Shown: one piece after another, positions 24,505-35,600 of the stretch
Numbering within the stretch: position 1 is the stretch's first letter
Layout: the number at the start of each line of letters is the position of its first letter
Assembly (NCBI RefSeq): GCF_964355755.1
Contig: NC_092673.1
Location: forward strand, 30,511,001 to 30,571,000
Origin: Antedon mediterranea
Taxonomy: Eukaryota; Echinodermata; Crinoidea; Comatulida; Antedonidae
DNA: 60,000 nucleotides
Reading direction: 5' to 3'
The notes under the pieces: generated by a model
Database searches by the model: none
What the model saw: only the letters and a program-made list of their open reading frames with translations
Told to the model about the DNA's origin: nothing
Translations under genes and position numbers: made by a program

Positions 24505-25400
24505 CATAATCGATTCCTTTTTGTTGACCACAGGCCCACTCGTGATAAAGATCATTTTCAGACACAAATTCTGCCTTAGATCTTCCACACTTTGGACAAG
24601 GACCTAGAAATATAACGAGATAAAATAATACCAAGAACAATAACAGAGTTTTTGCCTCCGCCAGTGTAAAAAGTGAGGCCATGAAATCGATTTTCCACAA
24701 AGCAAATTTGTTCGCAACGATCGAAAGCGTTCGCTTATACCATGGATTAATATTCTTTAATCCATGCTTATACGCATGCGTAGAGAGGATTAGGAAGAGT
24801 TTTGACTAACGGAAAATAGGTCTAACAGATCCAGATCATCCGCTTAGTAGTTTTTACCAATTCGAATTTCACTAGCTCTTCCCTGGTTTTAAATTCTTTC
24901 TTTCTTTCTTTATTAAAAACAAACCAATTGGCAGCAAATGTGCTGAATTGCATGGTAAGGGACAATATACATTCAAAAGACAAGTAAAGTAATAGTCGTC
25001 ATTAAACAAAATTATCGCAATTAATGTAATGTAAACATAAAGTTTAAAAAATATAGTCTTATTGCAAGGATATAGTAATCGGAAAATTTAGTTACCTGCA
25101 GCACATATACAAAAATCGCCCTCACACGCTGGCCACAACTCATGTTTATCGTCGGGGTTGTAAAATGCAGTGCAGTTTTCTGTTTTGAAAGATTACAAAA
25201 TGTATTAAGACATATCAAAACTTAGTATTTAAAAATTGAAGTTATTAACTAAATGTGTATGGGAAGTTTTGTTACCTCAGTGGGAAATAGTAATCAAAAA
25301 CTGTTACGCTAGCTGAATAGATATATAAGCGCCATCGCAAATTTGTCCTCAACATTAAATTAAAGAGTTGTTAGCTCCGCAATCTTTAAATATAAAAGTA
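24505..25400 (-). pseudogene. C3 duplicate remnant: exons 33', 32' and broken 31'
   Basis: Exon 32' (25096-25179) is a clear copy of C3 exon 32: 'CTAFYNPDDKHELWPAC', 'EGDFCICAAG', with splice sites kept. Exon 33' (24505-24603) reads 'GPCPKCGRSKAEF' and 'YHEWACGQQKGIDYG', matching the start of C345C (compare 'LDKACEPGVDYV' in C3). Exon 31' (about 25268-25378) is broken: the position of Pro in 'TTLPFNVE' is TAA, a length change shifts the frame before 'SVTVFDYYFP', and the donor is altered. Directly beyond it the sequence matches C3 intron 3, not intron 30. Exons 4-30 are therefore deleted. Confidence 0.82.
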
Positions 25401-25640
25401 CAAAATACTAGGCATTCACTTCATTAGAGTTAAAACATCAATTTGTTCAATTTACAGTTTTTAGTAAAAATATTGCAAATTGTAAAGCGTATTTCGTTTC
25501 TTATTTTTAACACTTTAAAAAAATCGATTAAAGCAGATAGAGACAGTAGGTCTACGTTATGTATGTTGTAGATAACTACAAAAGTAATGAAAAATCACGA
25601 GGTCAGACGAATGTACATAATCATGTAGCTAGGCCCGAAT
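25385..25640 (-). pseudogene. C3 intron-3 remnant joined to exon 31' (deletion scar)
   Basis: Shares 'ACAAAATACTAGGCATTC' with 15479-15498, 'AAGCGTATTTCGTTT' with about 15684, and 'GAGGTCAGACGAA' with 'GAGATCAGACGAA' near 15806, in the same order and orientation. In the intact gene these lie in intron 3, about 13 kb from exon 31. The junction near 25385 is the internal-deletion breakpoint. Confidence 0.7.
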
Positions 25641-25880
25641 CAGCGATCAGTAATAACGCAACGCAAAGGTTTTACGATCATTCGGGAAACCACCCAACGC
25701 AAGGCAAGATAACACTGGAAAGCATAGTACTCGACAAGTAGGCCGAACGCAGGGTGAACCAGGTCAAAGTCTACGGCAACTAACGTTGACGCGCAACAAG
25801 CAGGTTTGACTTCACGCAGGCGGGGGAAAACACAATTATTGGAAGGGCATTTATGCGTCGCTAGTGGGAACCACGCCTCA
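25640..25880. mobile_element. MITE B copy
   Basis: The right end 'GCGTCGCTAGTGGGAACCACGC' is intact. The left part has 'AACGCAACGCAAAGG'. It lies within the C3 duplicate remnant. The interior differs from the consensus (GCAGGTTTGACTTCACGC), so this may be a diverged subfamily. Confidence 0.7.
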
Positions 25881-28067
25881 CTGTACAACTGCATATGTTC
25901 GAAGCTGGTAATGATAGTTTGTTGTTTTGCTTGTTTATTCTTTATAAAGATACATTACTTACCTTGATAAAATAAGTTAATTTCCTAGGTATGCTGGTGA
26001 TTCACATTTTATAAATTCTGCAGTTACATCATACACAGGAACACTGCTATAAACTTGTGATTGTAGGTGGCTAAACATATTTCCAATATTCATCCCAAGG
26101 AACTAAGATATATCTTGATTTTCCAAGAGGATGTAAGAATTTTAATTAAAAGGTGTGTTTATAATTGACAGCAATGTTTATTTAACCGGAAATAAAGATC
26201 ACTTTGTGAATTAATGTCGTATCGCAAAAAGGTGAAGGTAAACTTTGGCCTTGAGGCTAACCTGGTTGCCGGTTGGGTGCACAAATCGTACGTCATAGGT
26301 CTTCTTGGTGGTTCAAGGCTGTTGAATTGGATATTTCAGAAAACAAATTATTTAACTGATAGAAACACTATTTAAAGATAAAATAGTTAACATGAATCTC
26401 ATTTTCTGGAAGTCAATGTGTTTTTTGCTTTATTTGTAATGATTTACAATGGCTTAAAAATAGTATTTTTCGTATGTAAAATTGATTGTTCTTTTTATTA
26501 TTTTAAAAATGTTTTTTTTGGTGAATTTTCTATTATATCTTTTAACATTAAAAAGGACATCTAACACAAATTTAAAAAAAAGAAAATTATTTCATGATGC
26601 TCAAGTGGGTTTATAATAAATGTTGCTGCAAAAGGTATTTCATGCTAACAAGTTTAAACCCGGAGCTACCCTTTAAATCGCCTAAATACTGTATTGGTAT
26701 CATAAATGGAACATATGTGTCGATGTTGTGGGAAGCGGCGGGATCGAAAATGCAACCGACTCTAATTCCCAGCTTCAATAAGCCAATGTTTTGTTTTAAC
26801 AAATTGAACAATAAAAAGACGAGAATGGATTAAAATAAAGGCCTTAGTGTAGGTTCTATACCGAAATTTAAAAAAAGATAAATAGTTTGGCACATATCGC
26901 GTTTCATACGTATCATAATTTCGGAAAAAAATTTCCGACTGATGGACTATCAAGAGACGTTAACTTCAGACTTGAGGCAAGTCTATAAAGGCCTTTAAGC
27001 CTAGGCCTACGCGCATTTTAAACTTGAGAAAAGCTGATCGCGGGTGTAGAGAAGTTATGATCATGGGCTAATTTGTAGGTCCAGGTTAAATTTAGTAATA
27101 AAAATACAATTCTGTTTAATCCTTTTTAATCTATTCATGGATACATTTAATCTTCTTAATCTCTGATCTTAACCGATCCCATCCATCCGGACGCGCCTGC
27201 AAAATGATTTAATAAGTCGGAGTTCTTTTGATATTCCCATGTACATTAATGCTTATATTTTAAAATCTGGATCAATGAACACGGGCCCTTCCTTCCGACG
27301 GACTTTCGCTTATTCCAAGCCCGGATGTAAAAATGCACTAAGTATTGGTTTTTGTTTTGATCTCTATCAACAAGATAAGTTTGTTGGCTGCTAAAATACA
27401 TAACCTCCGGGATCATACAGTACTTCAAAGTCAAAAATGTAAAATTTAAAAAACCCACATTTTGAAGATATTAACATTTAAAAACACACACATAATTATT
27501 TATCAACATCTACCAATTTAATATTCAAAAATTTTACCAAACCACCGTCATCAAGAACCTTATTAAATCATTGAATCCATCATTATAACTTTCCAACATC
27601 CGTAATAATAAACTAATAATATCAGGTCTGATTTTACTAGGCTTATAGACGGAACCTGTGAGTTGAGGAACAAGTGAAGCAAACAACCCAAGATTAAGGG
27701 CAGGCTGGTAAGGAAGGGTGGGCGAAGGTCTCTGCTCTGGAAGCTCAATCTTGTATAAGTTTGTAAAACGCGTGTCTGTGGGGGCGCACTTACATAAAAT
27801 AATATCGAGAGAGGGCGCCAATTAAAAGCTTTATTATTGTTTGTTTTGCACGTGTTCTTTTTTTTGGTGAGTACTAAGCTAGGCCTAGTCTAGTTTGTTG
27901 TAACATAATTTGTAACTAGACTAATTAATAGACTACGTACTGTAGCTAAAATAACACATTGTTTATGTTTATTTAGGCCCGCAGATCGCATGGAGTTTAG
28001 GTACCGGCCTAGCATATCTACAAAAAAGTCTAAACTAGGGCTAGCTAGGCCCTCTAGACGGATACGG
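25880..28067. other. Intergenic: C3-duplicate promoter block, dispersed repeats, no gene recognised
   Basis: 26150-26210 matches the C3 upstream block. 26594-26833 (plus) contains 'KYCIGIINGTYVSM', vaguely like a PIF/Harbinger DDE region and too weak to call. 26880-26990 carries a dispersed repeat with 'TTGGCACATAT.GCGTTTCATACGTAT', also at 52535-52660. 27534-27821 (minus) is open but lacks an ATG start and resembles no family known to me. 27880-28060 is a CTAG/AGGCCT-rich patch. Confidence 0.5.
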
Positions 28068-29028
28068 ATCACTCCGGCCGCGCTTCAATCCGGCCGCGAT
28101 TCATTCCGGCCGCAGCTATGGAGCGCCCAATGAGTCTTTTACAACCGAGACACGTTTTTTTGTAGAGAATCAAAATAAACATTTGTAATCATACAGTATA
28201 TTTTTTCTCTTTCAGGATCACAACAACATCGCAAGTGTTTTAAATTAGGTCTAATGCTAAAACAAAATAATTTATGTGTTTTATCCAATGTAATAGGCTA
28301 GTATATTAATTGTAATGTGATTAATTAATGTAATTTATTTATGTACCCTACAGTATATGTCATATTATTTTTATCATATATAAATTAAAATATAAAATCA
28401 TTGTAAATTGGACTGTACAAAAATAATATATTAATTCTTGATACAATTCCAGGTAACATTAATTAGACGGATATTTGATTATTTGAAATAAATTAATTAA
28501 TATTGTAAATATTGTTATTAACTATAACGAACATCAATAATAATTGATTATTTGAAATAAATTAATTAATATTTTACATATTGTTATTAACTATTATTAG
28601 TAAGTATGGCTACTGGCAAGATAAAGTGTTATAAAAATAAGGGTTTTAACTAATTTTTATTGTTAATAAATGTAAAGCTATAAAAATAAATGTACATAGA
28701 AAGAAATTAAATATTGTTATTCAACCATTAATTAGACGGGTATTTGATTATTATTTTATTATTGAATTTAATTAAGTTAAGTTTAGTTTGAAAGAAAAAG
28801 CAGTTCCAACTTCTTTGAATGTTATTGTTAATGAAAAAAGTAAAATTGTTGCTAATAAATATTCAACTAGTTCCATTTAAATTCACCAAGAATTTGTTAT
28901 AACACTGAACAGTATAGAAAACGTAGATATGGGCGCTCCATACTAACGGCCCCTTTGCACAGGAAGTCGAATTGAATAGCGGCCGGAGTGCATACATCGC
29001 GCTAAACTGATACGGCGGCCGGAGTGAT
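28068..29028. mobile_element. ~960-bp non-coding inverted-repeat element with CGGCCG-rich ends
   Basis: The outer ends read ATCACTCCGGCCGC and its exact inverse. Further inward 'TATGGAGCGCCCA' occurs in both ends, inverted. The left end has three 16-bp tandem units, each with CCGGCCGC; the right end has two spaced ones. The interior is very AT-rich, with a direct repeat of 'TTGATTATTTGAAATAAATT' (about 28474 and 28544) and no ORF. It resembles a non-autonomous DNA transposon; the superfamily is unknown and no clear target duplication was found. Confidence 0.7.
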
Positions 29029-29431
29029 TGGCTACCCTCTAGACTAGGGGCCGTCTAGCCTGCGTACTAGTAGTAGTAATAGTATTACTGTCTAACTAGG
29101 CCTAGCTAGCTAGAGTAGTAGGCCACCAGCCCACTCACAACACAGTGACAGGAGGCCATGTCTAGTAGTACTACTACTAGGCTAGTCAGTAGTATAGCCT
29201 AGCTAGGTATCAAAACTAGGCGCAATGCTAATAGGTTAAAAAATTACTTGTTATTGTTAAACAAATAATACTCAATCAATTTAATAAGTTCATCTTATTA
29301 TGCAAATATGTAATAATATGTAGTAATAATACCTTTTTAAGGCCCAGGCCAGGGTATAAAGCTTAGTTAAGCCTACCGTAACTTTCTATATTATGATAAC
29401 TTAAACACTAATTTTTTTCTTTTTTTTTAAG
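29029..29431. other. Region just upstream of DNTTIP2
   Basis: Begins with CTAG/AGGCCT/AGTAGTA-rich low-complexity DNA (29040-29220). A TTTTTCTTTTTTTTTAAG tract then ends at 29431 and looks like a splice acceptor for the first recognised DNTTIP2 exon. An upstream 5' exon is probably here or further left, but I cannot identify it. Confidence 0.45.
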
Positions 29432-29449
29432 GTAAAGGAACAAAACAAA

Positions 29450-32400
29450 ATGAATGAAGATCTATTAGACAAGAATGATTTGACTGAATTAGTACTATTG
29501 GCAAAAAGAAAAATAAAAGAAAACACAGTTGGAAAACTCGAAGATGTGTCTTCAAAGAGATTGGAAACTAAGAGTGATGTTGAGCATGGAGAAGAAACAA
29601 AGTGCAATTTTTTTATTGATACCACATCTCAACTTCCTACTGATATGTCATGCCTCACTACCTCGGAAACTGGATGTGACAAGATTAAGGAGACAACCGA
29701 AGATAAATCACCTAGTTTAAAATTTAGCGAACCTGCAGAACAGTAAGATTAACATTTCCCAATTCGTGTATTAATAACTTGCTATATCCACTAAAGCTGT
29801 CTACACTATCAAATGTTATGTGACAAAAAAAATGTGATGTGCCCATAGTGGACATGTTGATGTCATAATACTGTACTACCATATTTGAGTATATCACTTC
29901 CGTATTTGGGCACATCACATTGTGTAGACAGAGCTTAAAGAATGTATTTAATTAATTTCTCATTTCCAGTATTACTTGAATTAATAACCTGCTCATATCC
30001 AATACTTATAAGAACTTTCCAAAATTTAAGCTGCATTTATACTGACCCGAATTCAATCTAGTGACTGGAGAGAACTCTGGGTTTAGTTTTTCGATTACCC
30101 TTACACACATATGTATGGAATCCGAAATAAGATAGTGTAAACAAATCTTTTTTTAAATACTTTGCAATTTTTGTATCTTGCCACTGGAATCCGGGCTGGC
30201 TTAGTGTGAACACAGCTTTAGACACATCAGAATTATATGTATAAACCTCAAACTACTTTGACAAAAGTGTGATGTGCCCAAATATGGTAATGACATCATT
30301 GTGTCTATATATGGGCATGTCACATTTTGTAATGCGAGTGAGTGGCCGGGTGGTTAAGACAGTGGAACCGTAATTACGTAGCCATAACATTGGCAGGGGT
30401 TCAAGGCTCACTCACTCCATGGTTCTGGTGGTAGAACGAGTCTTCTCGGATATGGACTATAAACCGTAGGTCCAGTGTATACATCTAGCTCGTGTGCACA
30501 TTAAAGAACCTAGTACATCTTTCGAGACGAGTAGGGGGTTACCCCGGTGTATTAGTACATCACAGCCACTGATCACCAACTGGGCCCTCTGGGAGACCAG
30601 TCTTTGACTGAAGAGGTTACCCAGTATAAATATATATTTCAATCAATCACTGTTATGAGACAAAAATATGGTGTAATTGTTTTACATAGGATTGAATTGG
30701 CATCAAAGCTAGATTCTGGTATTTGCAGTGAAAATTTGTATGTGACATTTCCAGACAGTAACACAGTTGTTAAAAAACGCTCACAAAGTCATGAAAAGGT
30801 AAGGAGGGGCATGAATTCAACTACTGTACAAAGCAGTGGAGCAAACAGCATGTCGGGAATCTGTACAGTATGCTGAAATAAATCACTGTTTAATGCATTG
30901 TCTCCCAGAACAATAAAGATATATAATTAAACTATGAATAGACCATATGTTTCTTTCACTGAAATTTAACCAAAATAATAGGGTACTCCTAGTATTTTTA
31001 AAAAGGACACAATTATCAGAAACTTTCAAACAATAATTTTTTTGCTATTATTTTTTAATGTATTAATTTAATTGCACATAACTTTTTCTACAATAGGTTT
31101 TAGAAAAGAGTGTGATTACGCCTGATTTTGAAAAACGTCACTCAATACCATCTTACCAAGAATCAAAGAGACAAATGAAAAAACAACGAAAAGTAAGATA
31201 AAATGTATTACATAATGTGCATAATATACCACATAGAGGGCAGGCTATGCAACCAATGGTCATGTACTAATTATGCTGCTAAACTTGTTTTTTGCTTGGG
31301 CAGTGGGTAGGCAGCATATACATTATAAACCATACCATCTTCATTCAGCTATATACCAATGTAGTACTGTATGGTTTTGTATAGCACTCTTCAATTTGAA
31401 TAGTGCTATTTGCATATCATTGTGTACCATGTCCCACATATGCATGTGAAAGATAGCCGAACTACTTATATATAACTTTACCTAACCCTCTAAATAATCT
31501 TCTTCACTAAAGTAAAAAGAAGTTGCTCATGGGATTCGAACCCCATACAAAGACATTCAAAGTTCATGTATAGTCTAATTTATTTGCGAATTCTCACATC
31601 ACATCTTATGGATATTCATGTTTATTTTGTGACGTTTCATTAGGGGTCTCCAACTTTTGTACGAAAAAAAATATTGCATCCCTCATAATTGAAACAGTAC
31701 TGTCTGCAGATAATTGGATATATATGTAACATAATGCACATAAGTAATGATGGATATAATTTCAAAAGATTTTTATTAGTTTTATATTTTTTATAGAAAG
31801 AAAAGGATTCTAGCACAGGTAGTGGATGGTACGACATGAAAGCAGCCGAAATGACAGACGAACTAAGAAGGGATTTGAAACTTATTCAAATGAGATCAAT
31901 TCTAGATCCAAAACGTTTCTACAAAAACAATGATATGAAAACTATTCCTAAATTTGTTCAGGTATAATTCAAACTACTGTACTGTGATTTCAGAACTTGT
32001 CCTTTTACCTAGAGGTTGTAGGTTGGAATCGTGCCTGATGAATTTTATGGGCCATGTCTGTTTAAAGCTGTGCTCCACTTAACTGTTCTATAGAATTTAC
32101 CTATTTTTTATTATTATGTTTTTATCTAACTTTTGTCCCCCAACACTTTCTTTGTAGTTATTTTTTTAACATTTGAACATTGTTATTTTCAGATTGGGAA
32201 AGTTGTTGATAGTCATATAGATTTCTATAATAGTCGTGTTCCAAAGAAACAACGAAAAAGCACAATAGTTGATGAGCTACTTGCCGATGATGATTTAAGA
32301 AAGTAAGATTTTTCTAGCCCTATTCTATTTCAAAATTATTATTGTGCTTTTTTTTATTTACAGATCTGTAAATTTTATGAACTATTATTTTCTCTTTACA

Positions 32401-32489
32401 GACAAAATAAGAGAAAATATCTTGATCTACAACAGAAAAGTATGCATAAATTTTCTAAAGAAAGGAAACGAAAAAAGAAAGGAAAATAA
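29450..32489 (+). CDS. DNTTIP2: DNTTIP2 / Fcf2 pre-rRNA processing protein, six exons
   Basis: Nucleolar factor of the Fcf2 family, needed in yeast for early 18S rRNA cleavages; the vertebrate form also binds TdT. Exons: 29450-29742, 30690-30798, 31097-31192, 31797-31961, 32193-32302, 32402-32489, phase-continuous, 286 aa. Exon 4 holds the domain core 'GWYDMKAAEMTDELRRDLK' and 'RSILDPKRFYKNND'. Exon 5 gives 'DFYNSRVPKKQRKSTIVDEL'. Exon 6 ends with a basic tail (KERKRKKKGK). The N-terminal 200 residues are low-complexity, Ser/Glu/Lys-rich, as usual. The first exon is open in frame back to a strong acceptor at 29431, so translation may start in an earlier exon. The protein is much shorter than human DNTTIP2 (about 750 aa), mainly in the disordered N-terminus. 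An AATAAA overlaps the stop codon. Confidence 0.88.
29788..29940. mobile_element. MITE A copy 5 (DNTTIP2 intron 1)
   Basis: AAGCTGTCTACACTATCAAA at the left and TGTGTAGACAGAGCTTAAAG at the right. The core has 'GTGATGTGCCCATAGTGGAC'. Nearly full length. Confidence 0.85.
30243..30338. mobile_element. MITE A copy 6, truncated against a SINE
   Basis: The core 'AAGTGTGATGTGCCCAAATATGG' and 'GGGCATGTCACATTTTGT' are present, but the left TIR is worn and the right TIR is missing. The sequence then passes directly into the SINE at 30339. Confidence 0.7.
30339..30640 (+). mobile_element. tRNA-derived SINE (family S1) in DNTTIP2 intron 1
   Basis: The head 'GTGGCCGGGTGGTTAAGAC' is a good Pol III A box and 'GGGGTTCAAGGCTC' a B box. 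The body contains 'TGGTTCTGGTGGTAGAACGAG', 'CTTCTCGGATATGGACTATAA' and 'ACGAGTAGGGGGTTACCCC', also found at 34520-34690. It ends about 50 bp before the acceptor of exon 2. Confidence 0.8.
31430..31640 (-). mobile_element. tRNA-derived SINE, inverse copy of the 23140 family
   Basis: The reverse strand contains 'GGGGTTCGAATCCCATGAGC', then 'GATTATTTAGAGGGTTAGG'. The other end matches 'AAACATGAATATCCATAAG' words seen at 23070-23110. It lies in DNTTIP2 intron 3. Confidence 0.65.
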
Positions 32490-32589
32490 AAAGTTTAGGT
32501 ATATTTGAACCTTTGTAGAACTACATTGTGCATTCTCTGTGAAATTGGATGGAAAAAGATTCACAATGAATAATACTACATCAAAATTA

Positions 32590-32595
32590 TTTATT
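32590..32595 (-). terminator. Poly(A) signal AATAAA for CCHCR1
   Basis: AATAAA on the minus strand, about 90 nt past the CCHCR1 stop codon (32685-32683). The plus-strand DNTTIP2 stop is at 32487-32489, so the two transcripts end tail-to-tail and probably overlap. Confidence 0.55.
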
Positions 32596-32682
32596 CTTTA
32601 GTAATCTATAACAAAGAGCTGATGTTAATGTTCTTTAAACAAATTCAAACCATCCAAAATGTTCACTTGCTACCGTTAATAT

Positions 32683-35600
32683 CTAATCACAAGTCAGCAC
32701 ATCTGACGTCAAATATTTGACATCATCGACCAGGTTACTCAGTGATGCATCTGAAACGTAAATAGTTCATCATGTTTCTGCCTCATCTATCAACAATCTT
32801 TCATGATATCACGCATACAAATATATTGTTTATTGGTAGATCACATGACCATCCATGTAATCTTAGGTTTTATAATTATTAGGTTGATTCTTATTTGAAA
32901 AAAAATTAAATATGCCATTTTAATGTCATATAGTAGTAATAAAAAAAACATTTTGAAATTTTTTTTTATCTGGAAGTGATTAACTTGATTAAAACTACAA
33001 GAAACCTATTCAAAGTCTCATTTAATAAATCTTCATTTTTCATGTTTTTGGAGAAACAATACATTATGTAGTGTGTTCTCTGTATATTCCACATGTTAGC
33101 TCTGTCTACACTATCAAATGTTATATAGCCCATATATGGACATGATCATGTCATATCACTACACTATTTGGGCACATCACACTTTTTTTGTCAAACTAGT
33201 TTGATAGCACTGTCAGACAGAGCTTTATGTTCGATATTGAATGGAAAAAGATCAAATGTACATATAACCTGAACAAGATTATGAGTGATTTAAAGCATAC
33301 CTGTAACATGTTGCCCTGTATCTTGTTGTGGCTCTTCATACGCTGATTCTGAAGGTTCTATAAAATCACCCTTTCCTCGATGATGCTTTTCTTTTGTCAA
33401 ACTCTCAATTAGGCCTTCTTGCCTAAGGGTTACCTTTGGAAAATTATAAATATAAATGGCAATTTAATAACAAATACTGTACTGTAGCAACCATTTTGGT
33501 TTGTGGTATTGTTTGGGTTTAGGCCTAAACTTAAGTTTTCTTAAATCATGCCCACTTTACCAATGATCTCCCTATAAACACATTTAAGTACAATTTAAAG
33601 CCTTATCTTTAAAGTTTGATATGCCCAGATATGGTAGTGATATGCTTAAATATGGTAGTAATATGACATCATGTCTATATATGGGAACATTTTTTTGTCA
33701 CATAAAATTTGATAATGTAGACCGCTTTATAGATATATGTACTGAATAAGATATACAGGTAGTGCCTATATGTCTGTAATTAAAGACAAATTTGGACAAA
33801 GGTTTTTGTTTGTGTCTTTATGTGGTTTAAATGGCCATTTTGGTCTCTACTCACAGCCTCTAGTTGACTAGTATGTATTTAACTGTGGTACTTAAAAGAT
33901 GTCATTTCTAGGTGTAGTTTTTCAACTTGTCTTCAGTAAGTTACACAAACCTTTAAAATATTATTGTCTTTCTGTAAATGTTTGACTTGTTTTTGTAATT
34001 TCTCTACTTCCTTCTTGTAGAAAGTTTCTTGTGATTTCATTTGATCTTCAAATCTCTGTTTTTCTCGCACAGCTTTCCTTTCGCACTGTCTCATTGACAC
34101 AACTGAAAGTAGGTCAGTTAAGATAAAGTATTGAAATATTACATGTTGCAGTGTGTAGGGTTTTTTTAGTACAGTACAACGCGACTCTACAGCTCACTAT
34201 GTCGGTCGGTTGGTCAGTCAGTAAACACTAACTTGTGCACGCGACTGTAGCCATGTATATGGCCTTGTTTTATTGAGGGTCAGTGGCCGTATTACCAATA
34301 ATACTTAAGGCTTGGTTCCCACTAGGACGTAACGCAAGGATATAAATGCAATGCAAGCGTCTTTAGGGGCAGTACACAAGACTTACCTGCTTTTGTGTGT
34401 TCCCGTCTAGCAGTGTTCAAGTGACCTTCCATTGTTGCTAATTGATTACTGTACTCTGTATCTAGTGCTTGCTGCCTTTCATCAGATACTAAAAAAAAAA
34501 AATAGATAAGACAAGAATGAACTTTAAACTCCGAGGGTTCGAGGTTCACTCGCTCTATGGTTCTGGTGGTAGAACGCGTCTTCTCGGATAAGGACTATAA
34601 CCTGTAGGTCTAGTGTACACATCTAGCTCATGTGCAAAGAACCTAATACATCTCTTGAAACGAGTAGGGGGCTATTAATATTCAGTATATCACCAGGAAG
34701 TTAAGAAATTGTTTTGTGCATGTCGATTTATATAATATGATGGGTTGATAGAAGTGCCATGGACACTACTGGAAATATTTATATTTGCGCTGCAAGATTC
34801 ATAATCGGAACATAGGAAAATAATATCTTTTTTTTAATGGAACATAACATGTTTATTTTGTGAACATCTTAACAAACCTTTTTTATTTTTGCGTCTTTCT
34901 TTTATTAACTCTTCCTTCTGATCTGCAATTTCTTTGCTCGTTTCTTGGAACCGAATTTCTAGCTCTAAAAACTTTTCATTTGATTTGTCGATGTTCTAAT
35001 TATTAAAAATAAAAACAACACTAATATCATAGTATATTGACAAGACACAATTTAAGTTGTTTTCTAATGGACATAGATGCGTAATAAATTTGTCAGATCC
35101 CAAACAGTGTATTTGATTAAAATTTACCTTTGATTTCACTTCAAGCAAATCTTGCAATGTTTTAATTTCTTCTTTTTTGGCTTTTAATTCTTCCTCTTTT
35201 GTTAATTTAAAATCTTGTATCTGTTGAAGGGCAGTTTGAGCATCTTCTTTGAGACGAGAAACCAGTAAATCACGTTCCTCCATTGTCTGTTTTAGTTCCT
35301 CTTTCAAAGCAAGCTCACTGTAAAAAAACAACACTGCTGTATTATTTTACCCTAAACCATATTTACTGAGTTAATCTTGGTAATCAAGCAAAACAAGTAT
35401 TCTGTGACTGTTGGTCCTGGAAGTTTGTAGAGCATTTATTTTTCATTCATTCATATCATTTATATTTTCCATAATATTCAAAATAAAACAAGGTGACTTG
35501 AAAAAAAAAACTTTGAAAATAAAATAAAATAGTATGAAATGGAAGGATGTCTTTATAGGACAAAATGTCACTTAAGCTAAGGCCACCGGTGAAACACAAG

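Noticed and set aside
27534-27821. 95-codon open frame on the minus strand with protein-like composition
   Set aside because: It opens with TTG, not ATG; the first internal ATG is late. It contains an internal GTAAGT donor-like site and matches no family I know. A lone open frame of this size is possible by chance.
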